A stretch of 5,830 bases of DNA, from positions 1-5,830 of the forward strand of contig JAUXNZ010000328.1 of the NCBI GenBank assembly GCA_030682595.1, read 5' to 3'. The position numbers were made by a program, and so were the translations under genes. The stretch's first letter is position 1. Each line of letters opens with the position of its first letter. The stretch comes from Rhodocyclaceae bacterium. Its GTDB lineage: Bacteria > Pseudomonadota > Gammaproteobacteria > Burkholderiales > Rhodocyclaceae. Positions 1 through 5,497 of the stretch are shown here, piece after piece. The notes under the pieces were generated by a model that was not told the origin of the DNA, did no database searches, and saw only the letters and a list, made by a program, of their open reading frames with translations.

Positions 1-363
1 TGGGAGATCGTGCGCTTTGCCCGCTGGGAGGAAATCGCCCCCGGCACCCGACTGATGAAGGACGGCGAGCCCGGCGACCATTTCTGTTTTGTCCTCGATG
101 GCGAAATCCGCATCACCAAGCAGGACCACGTCCTTGGCGTGTTGGGGCGCGGCGAGGTGATTGGCGAGATTGCCGTGATCGACCGCCGCCATCCGCACCG
201 CGCTGCCGATGTCGTCGCGCAGACTAACGCGCGCATCGTCATCATTCCCGGCCAGTCCTTGCGCCTCGCTTCCGATGCTTGCCGCATGCATTTTTACCGC
301 AGCTTTCTGCTCGTCTTGGCGCAACGCCTGTCGCATACCAACCTGCTGCTGGTCGGGCCCTGA
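1..363 (+). CDS. Cyclic-nucleotide-binding domain protein, 3' end only
   Basis: The reading frame is open from the first base, so the gene begins outside the window; a GTG at 10 lies in frame but is probably internal. The visible 120 residues form a CRP-type cNMP-binding beta-roll. They show the turn DGEPGDHFCFVLDGEIRI (about residues 21-38), the segment LGRGEVIGEIAVID (48-61) matching the phosphate-binding cassette (usual form FGE-x-A), and HPHRAADVVA (64-73), which places an Arg-Ala pair where ligand-binding members have R-S/T-A. A closing helix (about 90-115) follows and the protein stops, so there is no C-terminal helix-turn-helix after the domain. It is therefore not a classical CRP/FNR regulator. 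It could be the sensor tail of a larger protein (kinase, transporter or signalling protein) or a stand-alone sensor. The ligand is unknown. The stop codon overlaps the start of the next gene, suggesting translational coupling. Confidence 0.85.
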   Translation, partial: WEIVRFARWEEIAPGTRLMKDGEPGDHFCFVLDGEIRITKQDHVLGVLGRGEVIGEIAVIDRRHPHRAADVVAQTNARIVIIPGQSLRLASDACRMHFYRSFLLVLAQRLSHTNLLLVGP

Positions 364-1307
364 TGCAGTTCCCTCCGGCGCTGGCAACGGCCATCGCCAG
401 CACCATCGAGGCTGCGACCGGCCAACCGTTCCATGTCAGCACCGCGCAGCCGGTCGGCGGCGGCTGCATCCATGAGGCCTGGCGACTGGACGACGGCCAG
501 CGCAGCTTTTTCGTCAAGACCGGCACGACCATCGCGGCCACCTCTTTCGACGCCGAAGCCGACGGGCTGAACGCCCTGCGAGCCACCGGCACGGTGCGCG
601 TCCCAAAAGTCGGCGCTGGCGGGACGGCGCTAGCCGGATCCGCCGTGTCGATGGGGACGGCGGCAGTCGACCACGCCTTTCTGATCCTTGAATACCTTGA
701 ACTGCGCAGCCTCGATCGCACAGGCGGGGCCGCGCTGGGCGATGCCCTGGCCCGGCTGCATCGTGAAAGCGGTGAAGCGGCCGACGCCACCTACGGCTGG
801 CCGCGCGACAACTTTATCGGCGGCACGCCGCAGTCCAATCAGAGCCAGCGCACCTGGGCCGGGTTTTTCTCCGCCGAGCGCCTGCGGCCGCAGCTTGCGC
901 TGGCCAGCGCGAACGGCATGGAACGGGGCTTACGCGATCAGGGCGAACAAATCGCCGCGCGTCTCTCGGCGCTGTTCCTGGATTACCGTCCGTTGCCCAG
1001 CCTGCTGCATGGCGACCTCTGGTCGGGCAATGCCGCTCAACTGGAAGACGGCACGCCGGTCATCTTCGACCCGGCCGTCTATCGCGGCGACCGGGAAGCG
1101 GACATCGCCATGGCCGAACTGTTCGGCGGCTTTCCCGAGTCCTTCTACGCCGCCTACCGTGCCGCCTGGCCGCTCGACCCGGGCTATGAAACACGCAAGA
1201 CGCTCTACAACCTGTATCACGTCCTCAACCATTTCAACCTGTTCGGCGCAGGCTACCTCGGCCAGGCCCGGCGCATGATCGCGCAGCTTAATGCTGAACT
1301 GCGCTGA
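363..1307 (+). CDS. Fructosamine kinase family protein
   Basis: The 314-residue protein belongs to the fructosamine kinase / ketosamine-3-kinase family (aminoglycoside-phosphotransferase fold), which phosphorylates sugar adducts on amines as part of protein deglycation; the true bacterial substrate is often unproven. Visible features are a glycine-rich GGGCIHEAW (32-40), the ATP-binding lysine in FFVKTG (K52), a likely partner glutamate in DAEADGL (E65), the catalytic loop HGDLWSGN (216-223) and the metal-binding DPAVYRGDREADIAM (236-250). Family members usually have about 290 residues; this one carries an extra glycine/alanine-rich stretch at about 84-103, between VPKV and AFLILEYL. A longer frame opens at 279, but the start at 363 is preferred because family alignments begin close to MQFPPALA and it gives a TGATG stop/start overlap with the upstream gene. 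No strong ribosome binding site is seen, consistent with coupled translation. Its last 20 bases overlap the end of grxD on the other strand. Confidence 0.93.
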   Translation: MQFPPALATAIASTIEAATGQPFHVSTAQPVGGGCIHEAWRLDDGQRSFFVKTGTTIAATSFDAEADGLNALRATGTVRVPKVGAGGTALAGSAVSMGTAAVDHAFLILEYLELRSLDRTGGAALGDALARLHRESGEAADATYGWPRDNFIGGTPQSNQSQRTWAGFFSAERLRPQLALASANGMERGLRDQGEQIAARLSALFLDYRPLPSLLHGDLWSGNAAQLEDGTPVIFDPAVYRGDREADIAMAELFGGFPESFYAAYRAAWPLDPGYETRKTLYNLYHVLNHFNLFGAGYLGQARRMIAQLNAELR

Positions 1308-1611
1308 GGCCGTCCAGCTTCTGCTGCAATTCGCCGGCCTGGTACATCTCGGTCATGATGTCGCAACCGCCGATGAATTCGCCCTTGATGTAAAGCACCG
1401 GGATCGTCGGCCAGTCGGCGTAATCCTTCAACGCCGGGACCACTTCGTGGTCGGCCAACACATTCACATCGACGAAGCTGACGCCACAGGCCTTCAAAAT
1501 CTGCGCCGCCTTGGCCGAAAAGCCGCACTGCGGAAACTGCCGGGTGCCCTTCATGTAGAGCACGACAGGGTTTTCGGTCACGGTTTGATGGATTTTCTCT
1601 TTGGCATTCAT
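1288..1611 (-). CDS. grxD: Monothiol glutaredoxin, CGFS type (Grx4)
   Basis: The 107-residue protein is a complete single-domain monothiol glutaredoxin. The CGFS active site lies at residues 29-32 inside KGTRQFPQCGFSAKA. The cis-proline segment WPTIPVLYIKG is at 67-77 and the glutathione-binding GGCD at 81-84. CGFS glutaredoxins bind a [2Fe-2S] cluster as glutathione-bridged dimers, often with BolA partners, and act in iron-sulphur cluster transfer rather than as general thiol reductants. The ATG start is fixed by a strong Shine-Dalgarno sequence, AAGGAG, six bases upstream. The gene is the last of the hemA-prfA-prmC-grxD series but is separated from prmC by 179 bp, so it may have its own promoter. 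Its 3' end overlaps the convergent kinase gene by 20 bp, and no terminator is visible between them. Confidence 0.97.
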   Translation of the reverse strand: MNAKEKIHQTVTENPVVLYMKGTRQFPQCGFSAKAAQILKACGVSFVDVNVLADHEVVPALKDYADWPTIPVLYIKGEFIGGCDIMTEMYQAGELQQKLDGLSAVQH

Positions 1612-1617
1612 TGTGGG

Positions 1618-1623
1618 CTCCTT
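1618..1623 (-). promoter_or_regulatory. Ribosome binding site of grxD
   Basis: On the minus strand AAGGAG is followed by CCCACA and then ATG. It is the clearest Shine-Dalgarno sequence among the minus-strand genes and confirms the grxD start. Efficient independent initiation fits with grxD being detached from prmC. Confidence 0.85.
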
Positions 1624-1687
1624 ACATTAACGTGAAATACACCATTTGACGCCGAGTGATCCCGTGAGCGCAGCGAACAAACTTTGA

Positions 1688-1707
1688 CCCCCGCCCCGGG
1701 GCGGGGG
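1688..1707. repeat. Perfect 20-bp GC palindrome
   Basis: The ten bases CCCCCGCCCC (1688-1697) are followed at once by their exact reverse complement GGGGCGGGGG (1698-1707), with no spacer. All bases are G or C. It could extrude as a hairpin in single-stranded DNA or RNA, though a stem without loop must open a few central pairs. It is not followed by a T-run in either direction, so it is a poor intrinsic terminator. Confidence 0.9.
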
Positions 1708-1721
1708 CTGGGGGTGGGGGG
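1698..1721 (+). other. Putative G-quadruplex motif
   Basis: Four consecutive runs of G (4, 5, 5 and 6 bases) are separated by loops of only one or two bases: C, CT and T. This exceeds the usual G3+N1-7 pattern and predicts a very stable parallel quadruplex on the plus strand. That strand is the template strand for the minus-strand operon, so the nascent mRNA would be C-rich and the quadruplex could form behind or ahead of RNA polymerase in the DNA. Formation is an inference from the pattern alone. Confidence 0.7.
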
Positions 1722-1790
1722 CGTCATTTGCTTTTTGCGTATTTCATGCACGGGGGTGGCACCAGCGACCATGAAAGTTAGTTTACGGAT

Positions 1791-2624
1791 TTAGTCGGGA
1801 ATTCTACCACCGCTGACGCGGACAACGCCAGCCAGGTCGCGGTGCTGTTCGATGTCGGCAAACCCGGCGGCGGCGAGCAAGTCACCCACGGCCGCGGCCT
1901 GGTCATAGCCATGCTCGAACAGCAGCCATCCGCCGGGTTTCAGCCAGTGCGGCGCGGTGGCGACGATATGGCGGAGCGCGGCCAGGCCGTCGGCATGATC
2001 GGTCAATGCGCCGATCGGCTCGAAGCGCAAATCCCCCTGCGCCAGGTGCGGATCACCAGACGCGACATAGGGCGGGTTGGCGACAATGAGATCGAAGCGC
2101 TCCTCGCGCAATCCCGCAAACCAGTCGCTCTCGACCAATTCGACCGGGGCGCTCAGCCGCGCCGCGTTGTCCCGCGCCACGGCGAGCGCGTCTGGAGAAA
2201 CATCGGCCGCAGTCACCCGCGTCAGCGGCAGTTCCAGTGCCAGCGTCACTGCAATGCAGCCGCTACCGGCGCCCAGGTCGAGAATCCGCGCCGCGCGTTG
2301 CGCCGTCCCGCCAGCGCCGACTTTTACGATAGCCAGCTCGACCAGCAATTCAGTCTCGGGACGCGGAATCAGCACGGCGGGGCTCACCGCGAAGTCGCGT
2401 CCGTAGAACTCGCGCGTGCCAAGCAGATAGGCCACCGGCTCTCCCGCCGCACGGCGCTCCACCAGCGCGTTGAACGAAGCCAGTTGCAGCGGCGCCAACG
2501 CAGCTTCGCGATGGGCTTCCAGCCATGCGGCCGAACGCTTCAAAACCTGCGCGAGCAGCAATCGCGCCTCGGCGGCGGGAATGCGTTGCCGCGCCGCGGC
2601 CAGGGCTTCTCCAACAGCACTCAT
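1791..2624 (-). CDS. prmC: Peptide chain release factor N5-glutamine methyltransferase
   Basis: The 277-residue protein methylates the glutamine of the GGQ motif in RF1 and RF2 using S-adenosylmethionine, which raises the efficiency of peptide release. A helical N-terminal domain (about 1-75), which recognises the release factor, is followed by the Rossmann-type methyltransferase domain. The entry motif FYGRDFAVSPAVLIPRPETE spans 73-92, the AdoMet loop LDLGAGSGCIA 115-125, an acidic residue that should hold the ribose is D141, and the catalytic NPPY is at 183-186. Length and motif position agree with the Escherichia coli enzyme (277 residues, NPPY at 183-186). The frame is open far upstream through prfA. 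The start MSAVGEAL at 2624 is chosen because it makes an ATGA overlap with the prfA stop, the usual arrangement for coupled translation. It lies downstream of its own substrate gene. Confidence 0.97.
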   Translation of the reverse strand: MSAVGEALAAARQRIPAAEARLLLAQVLKRSAAWLEAHREAALAPLQLASFNALVERRAAGEPVAYLLGTREFYGRDFAVSPAVLIPRPETELLVELAIVKVGAGGTAQRAARILDLGAGSGCIAVTLALELPLTRVTAADVSPDALAVARDNAARLSAPVELVESDWFAGLREERFDLIVANPPYVASGDPHLAQGDLRFEPIGALTDHADGLAALRHIVATAPHWLKPGGWLLFEHGYDQAAAVGDLLAAAGFADIEQHRDLAGVVRVSGGRIPD

Positions 2625-3697
2625 TGCGCCAATTCGGCCAGCATTTCCGCCTGATGCTCGGCATTCAGCCCGGCAATCAACTCGTCGAGATCGCCCGCCA
2701 TGATTTGCTCGATCTTGTAGAGCGTCAGGTTGATGCGATGGTCGGTCACGCGGCCCTGCGGGAAGTTGTAGGTGCGGATGCGCTCGGAGCGGTCGCCGCT
2801 GCCGATCAGGCTCTTGCGCGTGCTGGCGATCTGCTGCTGCTGCGCGCGCACCTGCATGTCCTGCAAGCGCGCGGCCAGCACGCCGAGTGCCTGCGCCTTG
2901 TTGCGGTGCTGCGAGCGGTCGTCCTGACACTCGACGACCAATCCCGAGGGCAGATGCGTGATGCGGACCGCCGAATCGGTCTTGTTGATGTGCTGGCCAC
3001 CAGCGCCCGAGGCGCGGAAGGTGTCGATGCGCAGTTCGGCCGGGTTGATGACGATAGCGTCAAGCGCACCCGCCTCCGGCAGCACCGCCACCGTGCACGC
3101 CGAAGTATGGATGCGCCCCTGCGTTTCGGTGGCCGGCACGCGCTGCACGCGATGGCCGCCCGACTCGAACTTGAGCTTGGCGTAGGCGCCGGCGCCCTCG
3201 ATGCGCGCGATGATCTCGCGGTAGCCGCCTAGGTCTGACTCGCTTTTCGAAATTACCTCGATTTTCCAGCGGTTCTTCTCGGCAAAGCGCGCATACATGC
3301 GGAACAGGTCGCCGGCAAACAGGGCGGATTCGTCGCCACCGGTGCCGGCGCGGATTTCGAGAAAGATGCTCTTGTCGTCATTCGGGTCGCGCGGCAACAG
3401 GGCGCGTTGCAAATCGCCCTCCAGGCTCGCCATGACGGCCCGCGCGACGGCGGCTTCCTCGCGCGCAAATTCGCGCATCCCGGCATCACTTTCCATGGCG
3501 GCAGCGGCAGCCAGGTCGGCCTCGGCCTGGCGGTAGGCGGCGAACAGATCAACCACCGTGGCAATCTCGGCGCGTTCCTGGCTCAGGCGGCGGAAGCTTT
3601 CCATGTCGCGCGTCGCCGCCTCGGCGCCCAGCAGGGCATCGAGTTCGGCGAGGCGGTCGGCAAGTTGTTCCAGGCGGTGACGGATACTGGTTTTCAT
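2621..3697 (-). CDS. prfA: Peptide chain release factor 1 (RF1)
   Basis: The 358-residue protein recognises UAA and UAG stop codons and triggers hydrolysis of peptidyl-tRNA on the ribosome. The N-terminal coiled region (about 1-100) is followed by the release-factor core beginning IFLEIRAGTGGDESALFAGDLFRMY. The stop-codon reading tripeptide PAT is at 188-190, the RF1-type version (RF2 has SPF). The catalytic GGQ is at 233-235 in ASGAGGQHINKTDSAVRITH, and Q235 is the residue methylated by the neighbouring prmC product. No RF2-style internal frameshift is present or expected. The ATG at 3697 gives MKTSIRHRLEQL, which aligns with the usual RF1 N-terminus, but no good Shine-Dalgarno sequence precedes it. 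A 57-bp gap separates it from hemA upstream, and its stop overlaps the prmC start. Confidence 0.98.
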   Translation of the reverse strand: MKTSIRHRLEQLADRLAELDALLGAEAATRDMESFRRLSQERAEIATVVDLFAAYRQAEADLAAAAAMESDAGMREFAREEAAVARAVMASLEGDLQRALLPRDPNDDKSIFLEIRAGTGGDESALFAGDLFRMYARFAEKNRWKIEVISKSESDLGGYREIIARIEGAGAYAKLKFESGGHRVQRVPATETQGRIHTSACTVAVLPEAGALDAIVINPAELRIDTFRASGAGGQHINKTDSAVRITHLPSGLVVECQDDRSQHRNKAQALGVLAARLQDMQVRAQQQQIASTRKSLIGSGDRSERIRTYNFPQGRVTDHRINLTLYKIEQIMAGDLDELIAGLNAEHQAEMLAELAQ

Positions 3698-3754
3698 GAA
3701 TGATCAATAGGCAAAAGCGCACCGCAGGACCGCGGCGCGCAAAAAATCGGCACG

Positions 3755-5008
3755 CTACTTCTCGGAATTAAGATGCCAGATGCGGGCAATGACCTGCGCA
3801 ACTTCGTTGCGTTCGGCGCCCTCGGCCAGGTTGAGCGCCTGCGTCGGCGGGTGCAGCAGCTTGTTGGTCAAGCCTTTCGACAGGGCATCGAGCACCTGCA
3901 CCGGATCGTCGCCACGCTGCAGCAACTTCAGCGCATGTTCCAGTTCGTGGCGACGCGCCCGGTCGGCGGTGTCGCGCAAGGCGCGGATGATCGGCACCGT
4001 CTCGCGCGACTCCATCCAGTGGAGGAAATCGTCGACACGGTGGGTGATAATTTCCTCGGCATCGACAATCGCCGCCTGGCGCGACTCCTGGCCTGATTCG
4101 ACGATCTGCCCCAGGTCATCCAAAGTGTAGAGAAACACGTCGTCGAGTTGCCCAACCTCGGCCTCGATGTCACGCGGCACGGCCAGATCGACCATCACCA
4201 TCGGCCGATGGCGGCGCGCCTTCAGCGCGCGTTCGACCATCCCCAAACCCAGGATCGGCAGGGCGCTGGCTGTACAGGACACTACGATGTCATAGTCGGC
4301 GAGCCGCTCGGCCACTTCATCGAGCCGCAACACGTCGCCGCCAAAGCGCTCGGCAATCGGCCGGGCGCGTTCGGGCGTGCGGTTGGCGATGGTCAGCCGC
4401 TTCGGCTTGCCGCCGGAAAAGTGGGCGGCGCACAACTCGATCATCTCGCCGGCGCCGATGAACAAGACGCTTTGATCGGCCAGGCGCTCAAAAATACGTT
4501 CGGACAAATGCACGGCGGCCGCGGCCATCGACACGATGTTGGCGCCAATCGCCGTCGTCGAGCGCACCTCCTTCGCCACGGCGAAAGTGCGCTGAAACAG
4601 CTTGTTGAGCAGGGTTCCCAGCGTGCCGGCCTCTTCCGCGACACGCGCCGCCTGCTTCATCTGGCCGAGAATCTGCGGCTCGCCCAGCACCATCGAATCG
4701 AGCCCGGAAGCGACGCGGAACATGTGGCGCACGGCGTCCTTCTGCGGATGTTGGTACAGGTAAGGATCGATGCGTCGCGCCGACAGCGCGTGATATTCGG
4801 CCAGCCAGTGGATGGCGGCGGCCGGCTCGGTCGTGGCGCAGTACAGCTCGGTGCGATTGCAGGTCGACAGAATTGCCGCCTCGCGCACCGGCCGCCCGCG
4901 CACCAGATCGTGCAGCGCCTGCGCCAACTGCGCCGGGTCGAACGCTACCTGCTCGCGAATATCGAGCGGGGCGGTATGGTGGTTGATGCCGAGGGCGAAA
5001 ACCTGCAC
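3755..5008 (-). CDS. hemA: Glutamyl-tRNA reductase
   Basis: The 417-residue enzyme reduces glutamyl-tRNA(Glu) to glutamate-1-semialdehyde with NADPH, the first committed step of haem synthesis by the C5 route. The N-terminal catalytic domain starts with the family signature FALGINHHTAPLDIRE (4-19). The nucleophilic cysteine is C50 in LSTCNRTELY, and the conserved VLGEPQILGQMK is at 107-118. The NADPH-binding domain shows IGAGEMIELCAAHF from 184, followed by ANRTPERA. The C-terminal dimerisation helix ends with LSKGLTNKLLHPPTQAL and a short tail. The start is GTG: CTC C precedes it, with a weak AGG four bases upstream, and no alternative in-frame ATG fits. A proteobacterial HemA is typically feedback-controlled by haem-dependent proteolysis; the sequence alone does not show this. 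A promoter candidate and structured RNA lie upstream. hemA leads the hemA-prfA-prmC-(grxD) series. Confidence 0.98.
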   Translation of the reverse strand: MQVFALGINHHTAPLDIREQVAFDPAQLAQALHDLVRGRPVREAAILSTCNRTELYCATTEPAAAIHWLAEYHALSARRIDPYLYQHPQKDAVRHMFRVASGLDSMVLGEPQILGQMKQAARVAEEAGTLGTLLNKLFQRTFAVAKEVRSTTAIGANIVSMAAAAVHLSERIFERLADQSVLFIGAGEMIELCAAHFSGGKPKRLTIANRTPERARPIAERFGGDVLRLDEVAERLADYDIVVSCTASALPILGLGMVERALKARRHRPMVMVDLAVPRDIEAEVGQLDDVFLYTLDDLGQIVESGQESRQAAIVDAEEIITHRVDDFLHWMESRETVPIIRALRDTADRARRHELEHALKLLQRGDDPVQVLDALSKGLTNKLLHPPTQALNLAEGAERNEVAQVIARIWHLNSEK

Positions 5009-5039
5009 GGAGCCTGTCTTTAAAAGGAATAACCGCGCT

Positions 5040-5068
5040 ATTAGAGACTAAAAGCCGGGCTGCGGCAA
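5040..5068 (-). promoter_or_regulatory. Candidate sigma70 promoter for hemA
   Basis: On the minus strand TTGCCG (5068-5063) is separated by exactly 17 bases from TCTAAT (5045-5040), which differ from consensus at two and one positions. Transcription would begin near 5033, about 25 bases before the GTG of hemA. The -35 box lies inside the terminator-like hairpin 5055-5073. Based on sequence match only. Confidence 0.4.
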
Positions 5069-5073
5069 CCCGG
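5050..5073 (-). terminator. Terminator-like hairpin between ssrA and hemA
   Basis: On the minus strand CCGGGTTG pairs with CAGCCCGG around a three-base loop (5073-5055), an 8-bp stem with one G-U pair, followed by CTTTT. The U-run is short. It is the best candidate for ending ssrA transcription or for attenuating read-through into hemA. Confidence 0.55.
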
Positions 5074-5089
5074 TCAGGACAATTTTCAA

Positions 5090-5160
5090 GCACAGAACGG
5101 CGGGGGTTTCCGCTACCACCCTGTGCCACGGAAAGCAGCCCTCCGCACGGGGAGCCGCTT
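5090..5160 (-). other. Structured RNA segment upstream of hemA (two hairpins)
   Basis: Read on the minus strand, the first hairpin (5160-5133) pairs AAGCGGC with GCTGCTT (one G-U pair) and continues inside with TCC against GGA. The second (5126-5090) pairs GCACAG with CTGTGC and, inside it, GGTGG with CCGCC. In addition TTTCCG at 5134-5129 is exactly complementary to CGGAAA at 5112-5107 in the loop of the second hairpin, allowing a pseudoknot or an alternative fold. I do not recognise a named RNA family. It may be trailer sequence of the ssrA transcript, a hemA leader or a small RNA. No open reading frame of note lies here. Confidence 0.4.
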
Positions 5161-5184
5161 GAATTTTGCCAAAACACAATTGAC

Positions 5185-5206
5185 GACGGGGACCGAAGTC
5201 CCCGCC
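5185..5206 (-). other. UUCG-capped hairpin at the 3' side of the tmRNA coding piece
   Basis: On the minus strand GGCGGGGAC pairs with GTCCCCGTC (nine pairs, one G-U) around a TTCG tetraloop, an unusually stable hairpin. It follows the tmRNA pseudoknot directly. No U-run follows, so it more likely protects or defines the 3' end of the coding piece than terminates transcription. Confidence 0.7.
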
Positions 5207-5251
5207 GGCTATCTTTGGTTACAAGGCTCTAGCAGCCCCGGCTAGCCGTTT

Positions 5252-5284
5252 TTAGGCGGCAATAGCGAATTGCTCATCATTGGC
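5252..5284 (-). other. tmRNA proteolysis-tag reading frame (ANDEQFAIAA)
   Basis: Starting at the resume codon GCC (5284-5282), ten codons give ANDEQFAIAA and end with TAA. With the alanine carried by tmRNA itself, stalled proteins would receive AANDEQFAIAA. The ANDE start and the hydrophobic -AIAA end match the pattern recognised by SspB/ClpXP-type proteolysis (compare ANDENYALAA in Escherichia coli). Confidence 0.95.
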
Positions 5285-5362
5285 AATTATGGATTTGCTT
5301 CATTAACGTCGATCGCCTGACGAGTTGCCTGCTCACCTTTGTCCGCCCTGTCGAAACCAGTA

Positions 5363-5408
5363 CATCCCCACCCAAGAGTACGCCCATGCATGCGCTTGGG
5401 TGGAGATG
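5363..5408 (-). other. Intervening hairpin joining the two tmRNA pieces
   Basis: The minus strand from 5408 to 5395 (CATCTCCACCCAAG) pairs with 5376 to 5363 (CTTGGGTGGGGATG) to form a continuous 14-bp helix with a single G-U pair. The seven inner pairs extend the tmRNA acceptor stem, and an 18-base loop (5394-5377) closes it. Processing must remove 5397-5370 or so. After the discriminator A (5401) the DNA reads CCC, so the final A of the CCA tail is not encoded and would have to be added. Confidence 0.85.
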
Positions 5409-5468
5409 AGGGGAGTCGAACCCCTGTCCAGAACGCCTCCAGATTGCCGGAGTTACAACTATGCTTCA

Positions 5469-5497
5469 ATTATGGGGGCATCCATCCCGGTTTGCAA
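5469..5497 (-). promoter_or_regulatory. Sigma70 promoter of ssrA
   Basis: On the minus strand TTGCAA (5497-5492) and CATAAT (5474-5469) are separated by exactly 17 bases; the -10 box matches consensus at five of six positions and the -35 at four. The start would be near A5462, just before the acceptor piece with its small hairpin CTCCGG-CAAT-CTGGAG (5452-5437). Position and quality fit a strong stable-RNA promoter. Confidence 0.75.

Larger units (their letters stand above)
1632..1747. repeat. Inverted-repeat element between prmC and grxD (REP/MITE-like)
   Basis: Two arms in inverted orientation enclose a GC-rich core. The left arm (1632-1653, plus strand) reads GTGAAATACAC, four bases, then TGACGCC. 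The right arm (1747-1720, read on the minus strand) reads ATGAAATACGC, ten bases, then TGACGCC. The outer 11-base segments match at 9 positions and the inner 7-base segments are identical. The core contains the 20-bp palindrome and the G-run block. The element fills most of the gap that splits grxD from prmC. No transposase is present and no convincing target duplication was found. It may be a small non-autonomous repeat, a REP-like sequence or a local attenuator; copy number in the genome is unknown. Confidence 0.55.
5185..5462 (-). ncRNA. ssrA: Transfer-messenger RNA, circularly permuted two-piece (beta type)
   Basis: tmRNA rescues ribosomes stalled on mRNAs lacking a stop codon: charged with alanine it enters the A site, then serves as template for a degradation tag. 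Here the order is permuted, as known for a lineage of betaproteobacteria. The T-arm and 3' acceptor strand (5425-5402) come first, a short intervening segment follows, and then the 5' acceptor strand GGGGATG (5369-5363), the conserved GGTTTCGACAGG, the tag frame and a pseudoknot. GGGGATG pairs with CATCTCC, keeping the G3-U70 wobble that alanyl-tRNA synthetase requires. The T-stem AGGGG/CCCCT encloses TTCGACT. The pseudoknot (5245-5207) has stem CTAGC/GCTAG and a loop GGCT pairing with AGCC downstream. Exact outer ends are estimated: the 5' end from the promoter, the 3' end from the UUCG hairpin at 5206-5185. Mature RNA should be two fragments held by base pairing. Confidence 0.95.

Noticed and set aside
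279..362. N-terminal extension of the fructosamine kinase frame (28 residues)
   Set aside because: It overlaps the coding end of the upstream cNMP-domain gene in another frame, adds no family-like sequence, and the start at 363 forms a normal stop/start overlap.
1688..1707. GC palindrome as intrinsic terminator of prmC
   Set aside because: It has no loop and no T-run on the downstream (minus-strand) side; CAAAGTTTG follows instead.
2625..2930. N-terminal extension of the prmC frame into prfA
   Set aside because: The translated extension is an out-of-frame reading of the prfA 3' region with no PrmC similarity; the ATG at 2624 gives the standard 277-residue enzyme.
4148..5023. Long plus-strand open frame opposite hemA (291 residues)
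   Set aside because: It is a GC-rich antisense shadow of hemA, rich in Arg, Gly and His with no recognisable domain, and hemA motifs are intact on the other strand.
5090..5160. Resemblance of the segment to RNase P RNA core (GGAGGG, CAGGGTGG, GGAAACCC-like words)
   Set aside because: The words are short, the order and surrounding conserved P RNA blocks do not match, and the segment is far too short.
5467..5475. Nine-base repeat CAATTATGG at 5467-5475 and 5284-5292
   Set aside because: One copy holds the ssrA -10 box and the other precedes the tag resume codon; two short AT-rich copies in functional sites are best explained by chance.
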